From: Schleiferiaceae bacterium
GTDB lineage: Bacteria; Bacteroidota; Bacteroidia; Flavobacteriales; Schleiferiaceae
Direction: 5' to 3'
DNA length: 64,000 nucleotides
Assembly (NCBI GenBank): GCA_018401735.1
Contig: JAGYKI010000003.1
Location: forward strand, 1 to 64,000
Below the pieces are notes generated by a model that saw only the letters and a program-made list of their open reading frames with translations, searched no databases and was not told where the DNA came from. A program made the translations under genes and the position numbers. The first letter of the stretch is position 1. Each line of letters starts with the position of its first letter. Shown piece by piece: positions 19,481 to 28,159 of the stretch.

Positions 19481-19669
19481 AACCTGAGTTCGATGTAAAA
19501 TTAGGCCTCAGACCCCTTGTTAATAGTGGAATTCAAGGCTATGCCGTGAAGCAATAGCGGGCTATCGCAAGAAACAGAGGCGCAGAAAGCGGCTTTTTAG
19601 AAGGGGCATAAATGGATTTTCCAATAAAAGTGAAAATCTGAGGCTATGATTTATAGTCGAACTCAGGTT
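19481..19669. repeat. Inverted-repeat pair, MITE-like element
   Basis: The left arm, 19481-19511, and the right arm, 19638-19669, are imperfect inverted copies about 31-32 bp long. Both begin AACCTGAGTTCGA when read inward and end near CCTCAG, with a few internal mismatches and one length difference. They enclose about 126 bp with no coding capacity. The size and ends resemble a miniature inverted-repeat element or the collapsed ends of an insertion sequence. No clear target-site duplication is seen. The family is not identified. Confidence 0.55.
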
Positions 19670-19687
19670 CAATAGCAAATGGCCCCG

Positions 19688-19922
19688 AAAGTTCCGCCTA
19701 AAGAGACCGAAATTTATTGCCTTGGGTTCATACAACTATTGCAAACTTGCCAAGAGAGTTACCGGGAGTACACCATAATATCAGGGACGATTACCTACGA
19801 AACTACCTCCATGAATTTTGTTACAATTTAACCGAAGACATTTTGAAGGGCAACTACTTAATCCAATGATGATTGCAACCGTGAAAAGGCCTTGGTATGA
19901 CTCTAACATCAATACTTATGAT
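19688..19922 (+). pseudogene. IS1595/ISXO2-like transposase relic (C-terminal part)
   Basis: Three frames combine into a recognisable DDE transposase C terminus: APKVPPKETE (first frame), then LLPWVHTTIANLPRELPGVH and HNIRDDYLRNYLHEFCYN (second), then FNRRHFEGQLLNPMMIATVK (third). The WVHTTIANL and YLNEFCYKFNRR-type stretches are typical of ISXO2-like (IS1595 family) transposases. Each join needs one base restored (near 19712 and near 19835). The N-terminal zinc-ribbon and most of the catalytic domain are missing; the inverted-repeat element lies just upstream. Confidence 0.7.
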
Positions 19923-19962
19923 TTTGGAGAGTCATTTAGGAAAACTATTTTTAAGCTTAGAA

Positions 19963-20367
19963 TTAAGGTAGATATACATCTTCTTCTTTAAATAATACCA
20001 GGATCTGTTTAAAAACCTCGCCTTTTCTACTGGCAAATAAATAGGCCGTATCGCCCGCCTGCACTTGGGATTCGCCGAGAAAATTCCACTGCAAACTGCC
20101 TTCCCAAAGCTTTAAGTCTCCACTAGAACTAAGCGCTACCATACCATCCCTCACTACTAAACTATCCAAAGCAAAATTATTGGGATTCGCCTGCAAAACT
20201 ATTTTATAGCGTTGTTCAATAATCGCGTCTCGGTTTCCCGGGACATTGAAGTGAAAGGAGGCTTTCACAATCTGCAAATCTGCAGAAGCAAATTCCTGCG
20301 CTTTTTGGAGAGCGCAGGAACTATTTAATAGTAAGGTAATGAATACGCTATTTACTGCTTTACGCAT
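19963..20367 (-). CDS. Hypothetical lipoprotein
   Basis: 134 aa. A short hydrophobic N terminus with lipobox-like LNSSC (C18) suggests an outer-membrane-anchored lipoprotein. The rest is a small beta-rich domain (SFHFNVPGNRDAIIEQRYKI, then LQWNFLGESQVQAGDTAYLF) that I cannot assign. It begins inside the end of the upstream 1085-aa T9SS gene (16-nt overlap), so the two are translationally linked. Confidence 0.6.
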   Translation of the reverse strand: MRKAVNSVFITLLLNSSCALQKAQEFASADLQIVKASFHFNVPGNRDAIIEQRYKIVLQANPNNFALDSLVVRDGMVALSSSGDLKLWEGSLQWNFLGESQVQAGDTAYLFASRKGEVFKQILVLFKEEDVYLP

Positions 20368-23300
20368 AGCTTGCTTACTTGTTGACCATCGGAATCGAAC
20401 TGAACCAGATAGATACCTTTAGGCCAATTTTGGGTATCAATTTTAAGACTACCCGTATTACTGATCATCTCATTGAAAACCACTTGACCTTTACTATTGC
20501 TAACTTTTAGTACGAGCGCATCTGCCTGTGAGCGCTCCCAAGCCAATTCTAAACTTTGATTAAACGGATTGGGGTAGGCTGAAAAATCGTTCTCATTTAG
20601 ATTCTCTGCCACACTAATACCCGAACCGCTTAATACGACTGAGTAATCTTCTACCTCACCTACAAAATCGCCGCAAGAAGTCGGAATACCCAAGCCGCGC
20701 TGATTAAGAACGCGCATTCGTAAGGTATCGGTCCCTAGCCAAGCACGCGTGGTGAAAGTGCCGATACTTTGCTTGTTGGGATCAATGGGAGGAAAGATAA
20801 TACGTTCGTCGTCATCAAAATCACCGTTCTTATTGTAATCAATCCAGGCATGTACCGAATCTTGATTGGGCGCATTACGCAAGGCTACTAAAAACTGATA
20901 AGTAGTTTGCGCATCCAAAGCAATATACTCGTTTGTGAAATTTCCATAGCCCTCTTTAGCACTCACCTTTTGATAGGCGCCCAAAGAAATATAATCGATA
21001 TAATTTCCGCTGAAAGCAGAGCCGGTGCCAGAAGCATTGCAATACGTAAAGGGTTTTACGGTGTAGCAAAAACGAATAGTTTCAGAAGTATCGTTCGCCG
21101 CGCCGACGGCATAAATTTTAAAATAAAGCTTAGTGCCTATGGGATAATTAGTGATGGGACGAATACTTTGCCAGGTGCTGTCGCCAGTGTTTTGCATAGC
21201 GACTAAAGAATCCAAGCTCATGTCAGAATCGGACCAAGTAGCATAAACCGAACTTAAGTTACCACCATAGTTAATTTGAGCATTAATATATTGGTCTACT
21301 CCAAATTTGGGACTCACAAAACTCTCTTCTTGACTAAGAAAGCTGTAATTGATTTTTGGGTAAGCCGCACGGCCAACCAAATCGGTTTCCCACATACCTC
21401 TACCCCAAGTGGCGGCACGCAAAGTGTTGCTACCAAACATAACTTCTAAGTCTTTCACCGCTGTATTGGGCAAGCTCGTATTATATAAAGTCCAAGTACC
21501 TCCTTGCAAAGGTTTGGTAAATACCCCTATTTCTGCGCCCACGTATAAGTTAGGGTTTGAGCTATGATCTATCGCTACACTAAGAATGGGCATATCACCA
21601 ATACCCGCATCGGTAATATTGGTCCAAGTGGAACCTTGATCTAAAGTGATGTAAACCTTTTTTAGATCGTTTTGATAATTTCCATAACAGATTAAGATGA
21701 TTGAATCATTGTGAGGGGCAAAAGTCATATCTACAATATTACGCTGCGGTAATCCGATATAGCGATTGGTAAAGTTTTGCCCTCCATTTGTACTGATTTC
21801 TAATTTATTATCAGTCGCAATCGCAATTACATCCGCATTATTGTAGGCCACTGCAGCCCTATCTATTACTCCGCTAGCGAGACTGGTTCCTTGGTTCACC
21901 CATGTCTGACCAAAATCGCTGCTACGGTATACATCTTCCCCAAATGAATAAATGGTCATTGGCTCGGAATGCGCATAGACTAATGGTGCTTCCCAAGCAC
22001 CCGATTGCCCTGGTGGCGTGGCCGCTTGTTGACTTAATCCCGCATCAAAGGTTAAACGACGGGTACCAAATTGCACGCTACCCATCATATAATCCGGGTT
22101 TAAAGGATGGATAACTCCATCCATGCCATCGGCACCGTAAAACTCTAGCCAGTGATTGGTTTTCCGAATACTAGTGCCATTATCTTGTGAACCACTGATA
22201 TTGTGCAAGTTATGACTTTGCGCCACTCCTAAATCGTAGAACTCGCGGATGCCAGTGCCTTCGCTGAGACGTTGCCAGTTTGCGCCATCATCGCTAGTTT
22301 TAGCCATATACCCATCAGTGCCAATATAAAATTCGCCATTAATGCATTCTATTTCTCTTAAATCGGCGTGCACATATTGGCTACCCGAAAAAGGTCGATT
22401 GCTATTATTATGGGCCCACCATGCTACCTGCTGAAAATTATTTCCACCGTCGTAACTGGCATAAATATCTAACATGCCATAAATCATAATAGCGGTATCT
22501 TGATCGTTAACGGCGAAGCCATCACAAGTACCAGGAGGGTTGGCCATAAAAGTAAAGTTAGCCCCCTTGTCGGTAGATTTCCACACCCCGTTACCACTGG
22601 CCGCATATAAACAATCTGCGCAAGCGGGACTAACCGCAATTTGCACCTTAGCAGTATTATTACCCACTAAAGTTGCCGTATTAGTAAAAGTTAAACCCCC
22701 ATCTTCAGAGCGTAAGATCAAATCTTGGTTTGCCCCCCAATAATAATCATCGTATATATAAACGACTTGATCATCGCTAGGATGAAACTTAATGTCTGTA
22801 ATATCATCATTATTACGCAGTCGGGTGAAAGTTTGTAAATCGTCGGTACTGCGGTACAAGCCTCGTGAGGTGCCCACAAATACCAAGTCTTTCACGCGTG
22901 GGTGATACGCAATAATATACACCTGGTTATTGTCTCCCAATCCGCCCCAGCCTAAAGCCGTGGGTGAAAAATTACTTAGAGCCCAAGTAGCGCCCGCATC
23001 GGTTGAGCGGTAAATTCCATGGCTTGTACCATTGCTAGCATTGCGCACATTGATTAAAACTGAATCAGGATTATTGGGATTTACAGACATAGTATTTACA
23101 CCTGCTGCCACCAGAAAATCAGTAGACGAGCTAGTCCAAGAAGTACCACCATTCATACTTTTCCAAAAGCCACCCGAGCGCGAGCCCAAATAAAGTTGTT
23201 GGGTATTGGCAGGGTTCACATAAAAGCTTTCTACCCTACCAATACCCGCACTGTAGTGACCAGAAATACTGTCAACTCGGTAAGGACCTAAATCGCGCCA

Positions 23301-23609
23301 AGCAGGACTACTATTAGTTTTTGCATTTCTCTCTTGTACTTTCTGCCAAGCTTTTTCTACAAAATAAGGATCGACATTACTGCGATCACCGCTCGGTGCA
23401 AATTTATTTTCGTTGCTGTTTTTCCACCGCTCAAAACCTTTATGCCCTGAGCCCTCTTCTTTTCCTTGGGTAGTGAAATACGCCTCTGCTTCCGCGCAGA
23501 TTTCGTAAAAATTAAAACTGTAGTCGTAATACTTCGCTTTAAATGCCTGACCATAGGCTATCGTGCTAGCCAAGAAAAGGCCTAACAAGAGGGAAAATCG
23601 GTTCTTCAT
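20352..23609 (-). CDS. BNR/sortilin-repeat protein with GEVED domain and T9SS tail
   Basis: 1085 aa. The signal peptide ends near STIAYGQA. From about residue 120 to 720 many Asp-box/sortilin (VPS10-like) repeats occur, e.g. YRSTDAGATWALS, LRSEDGGLTFTNT, WKSTDKGANFTF, YRSSDFGQTWVN and ISTNGGQNFTNR, predicting a multi-bladed beta-propeller. Residues around 990-1000 (TSCGDFVGEVEDYSV) identify a GEVED domain. The last ~75 residues (FSAYPNPFNQSLEL, GIYLVQFDSDGQ) are a type A sorting domain. Likely a secreted or surface glycan- or protein-binding protein; no catalytic residues are evident. Divergent from dinB. Confidence 0.88.
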   Translation of the reverse strand: MKNRFSLLLGLFLASTIAYGQAFKAKYYDYSFNFYEICAEAEAYFTTQGKEEGSGHKGFERWKNSNENKFAPSGDRSNVDPYFVEKAWQKVQERNAKTNSSPAWRDLGPYRVDSISGHYSAGIGRVESFYVNPANTQQLYLGSRSGGFWKSMNGGTSWTSSSTDFLVAAGVNTMSVNPNNPDSVLINVRNASNGTSHGIYRSTDAGATWALSNFSPTALGWGGLGDNNQVYIIAYHPRVKDLVFVGTSRGLYRSTDDLQTFTRLRNNDDITDIKFHPSDDQVVYIYDDYYWGANQDLILRSEDGGLTFTNTATLVGNNTAKVQIAVSPACADCLYAASGNGVWKSTDKGANFTFMANPPGTCDGFAVNDQDTAIMIYGMLDIYASYDGGNNFQQVAWWAHNNSNRPFSGSQYVHADLREIECINGEFYIGTDGYMAKTSDDGANWQRLSEGTGIREFYDLGVAQSHNLHNISGSQDNGTSIRKTNHWLEFYGADGMDGVIHPLNPDYMMGSVQFGTRRLTFDAGLSQQAATPPGQSGAWEAPLVYAHSEPMTIYSFGEDVYRSSDFGQTWVNQGTSLASGVIDRAAVAYNNADVIAIATDNKLEISTNGGQNFTNRYIGLPQRNIVDMTFAPHNDSIILICYGNYQNDLKKVYITLDQGSTWTNITDAGIGDMPILSVAIDHSSNPNLYVGAEIGVFTKPLQGGTWTLYNTSLPNTAVKDLEVMFGSNTLRAATWGRGMWETDLVGRAAYPKINYSFLSQEESFVSPKFGVDQYINAQINYGGNLSSVYATWSDSDMSLDSLVAMQNTGDSTWQSIRPITNYPIGTKLYFKIYAVGAANDTSETIRFCYTVKPFTYCNASGTGSAFSGNYIDYISLGAYQKVSAKEGYGNFTNEYIALDAQTTYQFLVALRNAPNQDSVHAWIDYNKNGDFDDDERIIFPPIDPNKQSIGTFTTRAWLGTDTLRMRVLNQRGLGIPTSCGDFVGEVEDYSVVLSGSGISVAENLNENDFSAYPNPFNQSLELAWERSQADALVLKVSNSKGQVVFNEMISNTGSLKIDTQNWPKGIYLVQFDSDGQQVSKLCVKQ

Positions 23610-23613
23610 GCCT

Positions 23614-23621
23614 CAAATATA
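23614..23621 (-). promoter_or_regulatory. Promoter -7 box of the BNR-repeat gene
   Basis: TATATTTG on the minus strand (TAnnTTTG) ends 4 nt before the ATG at 23609, predicting a leaderless mRNA. Confidence 0.55.
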
Positions 23622-23655
23622 GAAAGCAATTTTCAAATTAAACTAGAGTATCCGG

Positions 23656-23693
23656 TTTGGATTACTCTTTTCTAAGAACTCGCCGTAAATTTG
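23656..23693 (+). promoter_or_regulatory. dinB promoter candidate
   Basis: TAAATTTG (23686-23693) matches TAnnTTTG, 8 nt before the dinB ATG; TTTG at 23656-23659 could be the -33 element, though the 26-nt spacing is long. No LexA-like site is recognised. Confidence 0.45.
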
Positions 23694-23701
23694 AATAGAT
23701 T

Positions 23702-24784
23702 ATGAGTCCAGAACCTGAATACATCCGCAAAATTATCCATATCGACATGGATGCCTTTTACGCTTCAGTAGAACAAAGGGACAATCCAGAACTTCGCGGA
23801 AAACCCGTGGCCGTTGGCGGCTCACGTGAAAGAGGCGTTGTTGCCGCAGCCAGTTATGAAGCGCGTAAATTTGGCATTCACTCGGCCATGGCCTCTTCGC
23901 TTGCCTTTCGTCGCTGCCCCGAAATAATTTTTGTGAAACCCAATTTCGCAAAGTACAAAGCGGTTTCACGGCAGATTCGCGCTATCTTTTTTGAGTACAC
24001 CGATTTAGTAGAACCGCTTTCGCTCGATGAGGCCTATCTAGACGTTACTGAGAATAAAAAGGGCCTCCTTACCGCCACTAAAATCGCCAAGGAAATTCGC
24101 CAACGCATTTGGGAAGAAACCGAATTGCGAGCTTCCGCGGGGATTTCCATCAATAAATTTTTAGCCAAAGTAGCGAGTGATATTAATAAGCCCAATGGTC
24201 AAAAAACCATTCTGCCCGAAGAGGCGATTCCTTTTTTAGAAGAATTACCCATTGGGAAGTTTTATGGCATCGGCAAAAAAACCGCCGAGCGCATGAAGTT
24301 TCTGGGTATTCACCGCGGTAAAGATTTAAAAACTTGGACCAAAGAGTTACTGCACCAAGAGTTCGGAAAATCGGGAGAACACTTTTACGAAATCGTACGT
24401 GCACGCCAAAAATCGAAGGTTACTCCTAGCCGAGCCCGCAAATCACTGGGCGCCGAAACTACTTACAGTAAGGATATTGTGGGCGAAGAACACTTGAAAA
24501 AAGCCCTAAGCGAAATCTTTACTATTTGGCATAAGCGTCTGGAGCTCGCTAATCAGGCCGGGAAGACCATTACTCTAAAGTTTAAAGACAATCAATTTAG
24601 GACCTATTCACGCAGTATTAGTTTAGAAAAGAAAAGCTTAGATCGAGAAATTCTTTGGCAAAATGCTTTGCATCTCCTTTTAAAAGAAGAAATTACCGAA
24701 CCTATTCGTTTGCTTGGTTTAAGCCTTTCAAATTTTAATGAGGATAAAGAAATTAAATATCAACAGCTCACGCTCAATTTTTAG
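23702..24784 (+). CDS. dinB: DNA polymerase IV (Y family)
   Basis: 360 aa. Error-prone translesion polymerase. Metal-binding acidic residues are in IDMDAFYASVEQ (D15, D17) and PLSLDEAYLDVT (D109, E110). PVAVGGSRERGVVAAASYEA and SINKFLAKVASDINKPNG are Y-family hallmarks. The helix-hairpin-helix stretch LPIGKFYGIGKKTAERMKFL and a little-finger domain follow. The C terminus (YQQLTLNF) fits a beta-clamp-binding peptide; the clamp, dnaN, is at 47-48 kb. Confidence 0.96.
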   Translation: MSPEPEYIRKIIHIDMDAFYASVEQRDNPELRGKPVAVGGSRERGVVAAASYEARKFGIHSAMASSLAFRRCPEIIFVKPNFAKYKAVSRQIRAIFFEYTDLVEPLSLDEAYLDVTENKKGLLTATKIAKEIRQRIWEETELRASAGISINKFLAKVASDINKPNGQKTILPEEAIPFLEELPIGKFYGIGKKTAERMKFLGIHRGKDLKTWTKELLHQEFGKSGEHFYEIVRARQKSKVTPSRARKSLGAETTYSKDIVGEEHLKKALSEIFTIWHKRLELANQAGKTITLKFKDNQFRTYSRSISLEKKSLDREILWQNALHLLLKEEITEPIRLLGLSLSNFNEDKEIKYQQLTLNF

Positions 24785-24802
24785 CTTTGTAAAAATTTTA
24801 TC

Positions 24803-25648
24803 ATGAAGAAGTTATTCAGTCTTTTATCACTTAGTGCCCTCTTAGTTTTTAGTTCTTGCGAAGAGGACGCGCTAAACGACTTTTTGGGAAACGGCACTTT
24901 AAGTGAAAGCGAGATTGCGGAAGGCTTGAAATCCGCCTTGAGCGTTGGCACGGATACTTCGAGTGCTAAATTAGGGGCCGTGGACGGATACTTTCAAGAT
25001 CCTCTGGTGAAATTACTTTTACCCATCGCTACTCAAAATGCCATAGAGACTTTTAAAAGTAAGCAGTTTAGCGTAGGCTTCCTCACCATTAGTGGTAATA
25101 CTGTTTACAATGGCACCAGTATTTTAGGCATTACCATTCCTGGTTTAAAATCCAAAGAAGACGAGTTGATTTTAGGCATTAATCGCGCGGCCGAAGCTGC
25201 TGCCAATCAAGCCGCTCCCATTTTCATAGATGCGATAACTGACATGAGCATCGCTGATGCCAATGATATTTTATTTGGAGGCATTGATACTGCGGCTACT
25301 GCTTATTTACGCAATACGAGCTATAATACCCTATTCACTACTTACGAGCCTAAAATTGACAATGCCCTACAACAAGTAACCGTAGGCGGCACCAGTATTA
25401 GTCAGACTTACGAAGATTTTGTAGCTGACTACAACAATACCTTGGCCATTGGCATCCCTGGCTTTGGCACTTTAGGTTCTTTAATGAATTTGCAAAGCAT
25501 AACAGTTTCCGATCTTTCGGCTTACTCTACCAACAAAGGTTTAGATGGCCTTTTCCTAAAAATTGCCGAAGAAGAGCAGGATATTCGCACTAATCCTTTA
25601 GCGCGCATTAATGATCTCCTAATTAGAGTATTTTCTCTTTTAGATTAA
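24803..25648 (+). CDS. DUF4197 family lipoprotein
   Basis: 281 aa. The N terminus ends in a lipobox (LLVFSSC, C at about residue 19). LSESEIAEGLKSALSVGTD and the C-terminal GLDGLFLKIAEEEQDIRTNP match DUF4197, a family of exported proteins of unknown function common in Bacteroidota and proteobacteria. The gene follows dinB by 18 nt and shares one base with the next gene (TAATG). Confidence 0.85.
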   Translation: MKKLFSLLSLSALLVFSSCEEDALNDFLGNGTLSESEIAEGLKSALSVGTDTSSAKLGAVDGYFQDPLVKLLLPIATQNAIETFKSKQFSVGFLTISGNTVYNGTSILGITIPGLKSKEDELILGINRAAEAAANQAAPIFIDAITDMSIADANDILFGGIDTAATAYLRNTSYNTLFTTYEPKIDNALQQVTVGGTSISQTYEDFVADYNNTLAIGIPGFGTLGSLMNLQSITVSDLSAYSTNKGLDGLFLKIAEEEQDIRTNPLARINDLLIRVFSLLD

Positions 25649-26094
25649 TGCGAAGTTCTTTATTTATCTTATTCATTTTCCTTTGTTTGGGCACATCTGC
25701 GCAAAGCGAAGAAGACTATAGCGACACCGATTTACAGAATTTTCTGCGCATTAATCAGGAACTACAAGAAGCGAGAAAAGCGCAAACTAGGCAATTTGAC
25801 AGCCTATTGATGGCCTTACCAATAGATATGCAGTTGTGGGATGAAATGCTATATGACTACCGGCAGTTCAAAAATGTGGATAGCCTTAAAACGAAGTATA
25901 GCGACCAAGAATTTGAGATATTTTATTACCTAATGTCCTATCGCAAAAATCAACGCGATGAATTTCCCAACATCTTAAAACAGATTGAAGAGAAGTACGG
26001 AATGAGTGATGATTTCTTTCAACATTTAAACATGCGTGTCCAAAATATCCCCTCTTTAAGGGAGCGACTGACAAACATTCAAATTAAAAATTAG
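25648..26094 (+). CDS. Hypothetical exported protein
   Basis: 148 aa. Signal peptide about residues 1-18 (LFIFLCLGTSAQS). The mature part is helical and charged, with a possible coiled coil around LRINQELQEARKAQTRQFDS. I do not recognise the family. Coupled to the DUF4197 gene through TAATG, so the pair may function together; ddl begins 10 nt downstream. Confidence 0.6.
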   Translation: MRSSLFILFIFLCLGTSAQSEEDYSDTDLQNFLRINQELQEARKAQTRQFDSLLMALPIDMQLWDEMLYDYRQFKNVDSLKTKYSDQEFEIFYYLMSYRKNQRDEFPNILKQIEEKYGMSDDFFQHLNMRVQNIPSLRERLTNIQIKN

Positions 26095-26104
26095 GGATTC
26101 AATT

Positions 26105-27088
26105 ATGAAAACCATTGGAATTATTATGGGTGGTTACTCGGCCGAGTTTGAGGTATCAATGAACTCTGGACAAGTGGTTTATGAAAGCTTACAAGGCAGT
26201 GAATATCGCCTTTTTCGGGTAATTTTAGAACGCAATAATTGGCGTGCACTAGATGATCAAGGTAAAGCCTATCCCATTTTAAGCGACGATTTTAGTTTTA
26301 CGATTGGTACCGAAAAAATAAATTTCGACGGAATCTTTAATGCCGTGCACGGCCATCCCGGAGAAGATGGTCCTTTGGCTGGATATTTCGATATGCTGCG
26401 AATGCCCTATAGCAGTTCAAAACAATTTGCAAGCGCCCTTACCTTTAACAAAGCCGAGTGCAATATTTTACTTTCTTCGTATGGGTTTAAAACACCCAAA
26501 GCTTTTTTCTTGCATGGTTTTGAGGAAATTAACGAAGAGGAAATTCTCACTCAAGTTGGACTACCTTGTTTCGTTAAACCTACTCGCAGCGGCTCTTCCA
26601 TTGGCGTAAGTATGGTTAAAGACCAAGCCCATCTAGCGGAAGCGATAAAAACTGCCCAAAGCATCGATCACAAAGTATTAATTGAAAGCCAAGTAAAAGG
26701 CTTAGAGCTTGCCTGTGGCGTATCTGACCATAGCGGGAATATTTCTGCTCTTGCCGTTACACACATTAAACCCAAGAATGAATACTTCGATTACGAATCG
26801 AAATACAGTGGCGCTTCCGAAGAAAAAACGCCCGCCGACATTAGCGCCGAAGTATACGAAAAGGTAATGCGCATGAGCGAGGAAGTTTATAAATTACTGG
26901 AATTAAGTGGCTTGGCTCGCGTAGATTATATTCTCGAAAACGAAAGTGATCCCGTATTAATCGAAGTAAATACCGTTCCGGGCCTTAGCAAACAAAGCTT
27001 ATTGCCGCAACAAGCTTTGTACGTGGGCATCAGCCTGCAGCAGCTTTTTAGCGATTGCATCGCCAATACCTTAAAATCTAATCTATGA
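26105..27088 (+). CDS. ddl: D-alanine--D-alanine ligase
   Basis: 327 aa, ATP-grasp fold. Makes D-Ala-D-Ala for peptidoglycan. IIMGGYSAEFEVSMNSG at the N terminus, NAVHGHPGEDGPLAGYFDML (substrate serine/glutamate region), CFVKPTRSGSSIGVSMV (ATP-binding loop) and IEVNTVPGLSKQSLLP (Mg2+/product-binding loop) are all intact. Overlaps coaD by 4 nt (ATGA). Confidence 0.96.
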   Translation: MKTIGIIMGGYSAEFEVSMNSGQVVYESLQGSEYRLFRVILERNNWRALDDQGKAYPILSDDFSFTIGTEKINFDGIFNAVHGHPGEDGPLAGYFDMLRMPYSSSKQFASALTFNKAECNILLSSYGFKTPKAFFLHGFEEINEEEILTQVGLPCFVKPTRSGSSIGVSMVKDQAHLAEAIKTAQSIDHKVLIESQVKGLELACGVSDHSGNISALAVTHIKPKNEYFDYESKYSGASEEKTPADISAEVYEKVMRMSEEVYKLLELSGLARVDYILENESDPVLIEVNTVPGLSKQSLLPQQALYVGISLQQLFSDCIANTLKSNL

Positions 27089-27540
27089 AAATAGCCGTAT
27101 TTCCAGGTTCCTTCGACCCCATTACTTTAGGCCATGTTGATATTGTGCAGCGCGCCTTACCTCTTTTTGATCAGATAATTATTGCCGTTGGCAGCAATGC
27201 TACGAAAAAATATATGTTCGAAAAAGAGCAGCGTATCAACTGGATTGCCGAAACTTTTAAGAAGGAAGAAAAAGTAGTTGTCGACTCTTATCAAGGACTA
27301 ACGATCGAATATTGCGAAAGAAAAAATGCCCAGTTTATTTTACGGGGATTACGCAATCCCAGCGACTTTGAATTTGAAAAAGCCATTGCCCAAACTAACC
27401 GGAAATTAAAGAAGGATCTGGAAACCATTTTCTTGTTAACTGCCTCCGGACTTTCGTCGATAAGCAGCAGTATAGTGCGCGATGTGATGCGAAATAATGG
27501 AGATTACACTCAATTTGTACCTTCCGCCGTTCGTATTTAA
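27085..27540 (+). CDS. coaD: Phosphopantetheine adenylyltransferase
   Basis: 151 aa. Transfers AMP to 4'-phosphopantetheine, the penultimate step of coenzyme A synthesis. FPGSFDPITLGHVDIVQRA carries the (H/T)xGH nucleotidyltransferase motif; IEYCERKNAQFILRGLRNP and the ISSSIVRDV motif near the C terminus are typical. The ATG overlaps the ddl stop. Convergent with the nudix gene 15 nt away. Confidence 0.96.
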   Translation: MKIAVFPGSFDPITLGHVDIVQRALPLFDQIIIAVGSNATKKYMFEKEQRINWIAETFKKEEKVVVDSYQGLTIEYCERKNAQFILRGLRNPSDFEFEKAIAQTNRKLKKDLETIFLLTASGLSSISSSIVRDVMRNNGDYTQFVPSAVRI

Positions 27541-27555
27541 GCAGACTTTATTTAA

Positions 27556-28152
27556 TTACCAATCACCTTTTTCTAGCGCTTCTAAAACTAAACGAATATT
27601 GCCATAGGATTGGTCTTTTAGTTGCTCCACTTTAGCGGCATCGCACCAAATTACCTGCGAAATATCTTCTTCTAATTGGGGTTTTAACGGTGTGTTTTTA
27701 TCAAGCTCCATCGCAAACCAAAAGCTACGCTTTAAAATGGGCTCGCCCTCTAATTCGTAGTAGTGGTAGGTAGTAGGTAAAACTCCAACTATTTCGGGCT
27801 CGTCTACCCCACATTCTTCCATCACCTCGCGAATAGCGCCTGCTTCTTTGCTTTCGCCTGCTTCTAGCTTCCCTTTCGGTAGATCCCAATGTCCATAACG
27901 GTAAATCATAAGCAAGTCACCTTCCGGACTTATTATGGCACCGCCGGCTGCATCAATAATTCTAAACAAAGATTTAAAGGACTGCCACATTTTCGGCAGA
28001 TCAGAAGACCAAATATAAACGCTACTATTCTCGCTAGTAGCCATGCTTTTCACCAAGTTTCGCAACTGCTCCGAACCTAAATAGTTTATCGCTCCTTCTT
28101 GGGGAGTATCGCTAAGAATTAATAGACTTTCCTTAATGAAAACTTTATACAT
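27556..28152 (-). CDS. NUDIX hydrolase
   Basis: 198 aa from the ATG at 28152 (MYKVF); ATG 28161 is an alternative, and the longer frame to 28248 runs through pyrE. The Nudix box is complete: GKLEAGESKEAGAIREVMEE followed by CGV. Unusually for a minimal Nudix enzyme there is an N-terminal ~70-residue region before the catalytic domain (SSDLPKMWQSFKSLFRIIDA), found in a group conserved beside pyrE in Flavobacteriia. Hydrolyses a nucleoside-diphosphate-linked substrate that cannot be named. The starts of this gene and pyrE lie back to back. Confidence 0.88.
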   Translation of the reverse strand: MYKVFIKESLLILSDTPQEGAINYLGSEQLRNLVKSMATSENSSVYIWSSDLPKMWQSFKSLFRIIDAAGGAIISPEGDLLMIYRYGHWDLPKGKLEAGESKEAGAIREVMEECGVDEPEIVGVLPTTYHYYELEGEPILKRSFWFAMELDKNTPLKPQLEEDISQVIWCDAAKVEQLKDQSYGNIRLVLEALEKGDW

Positions 28153-28155
28153 TTG
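28148..28155 (+). promoter_or_regulatory. pyrE promoter -7 box
   Basis: TACATTTG matches TAnnTTTG and ends 4 nt before the pyrE ATG at 28160, overlapping the first codons of the divergent nudix gene. Predicts a leaderless pyrE mRNA. Confidence 0.55.
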
Positions 28156-28159
28156 GCCC

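Larger units (their letters stand above)
18858..19962. other. Gene graveyard, AT-rich noncoding with mobile-element relics
   Basis: 1.1 kb without an intact gene. 18858-19260 is very AT-rich and I see nothing in it. 19282-19425 holds an orphan minus-strand ORF fragment, 19481-19669 a pair of long inverted repeats, and about 19688-19922 an IS1595-like transposase relic. These are listed separately. Confidence 0.7.
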
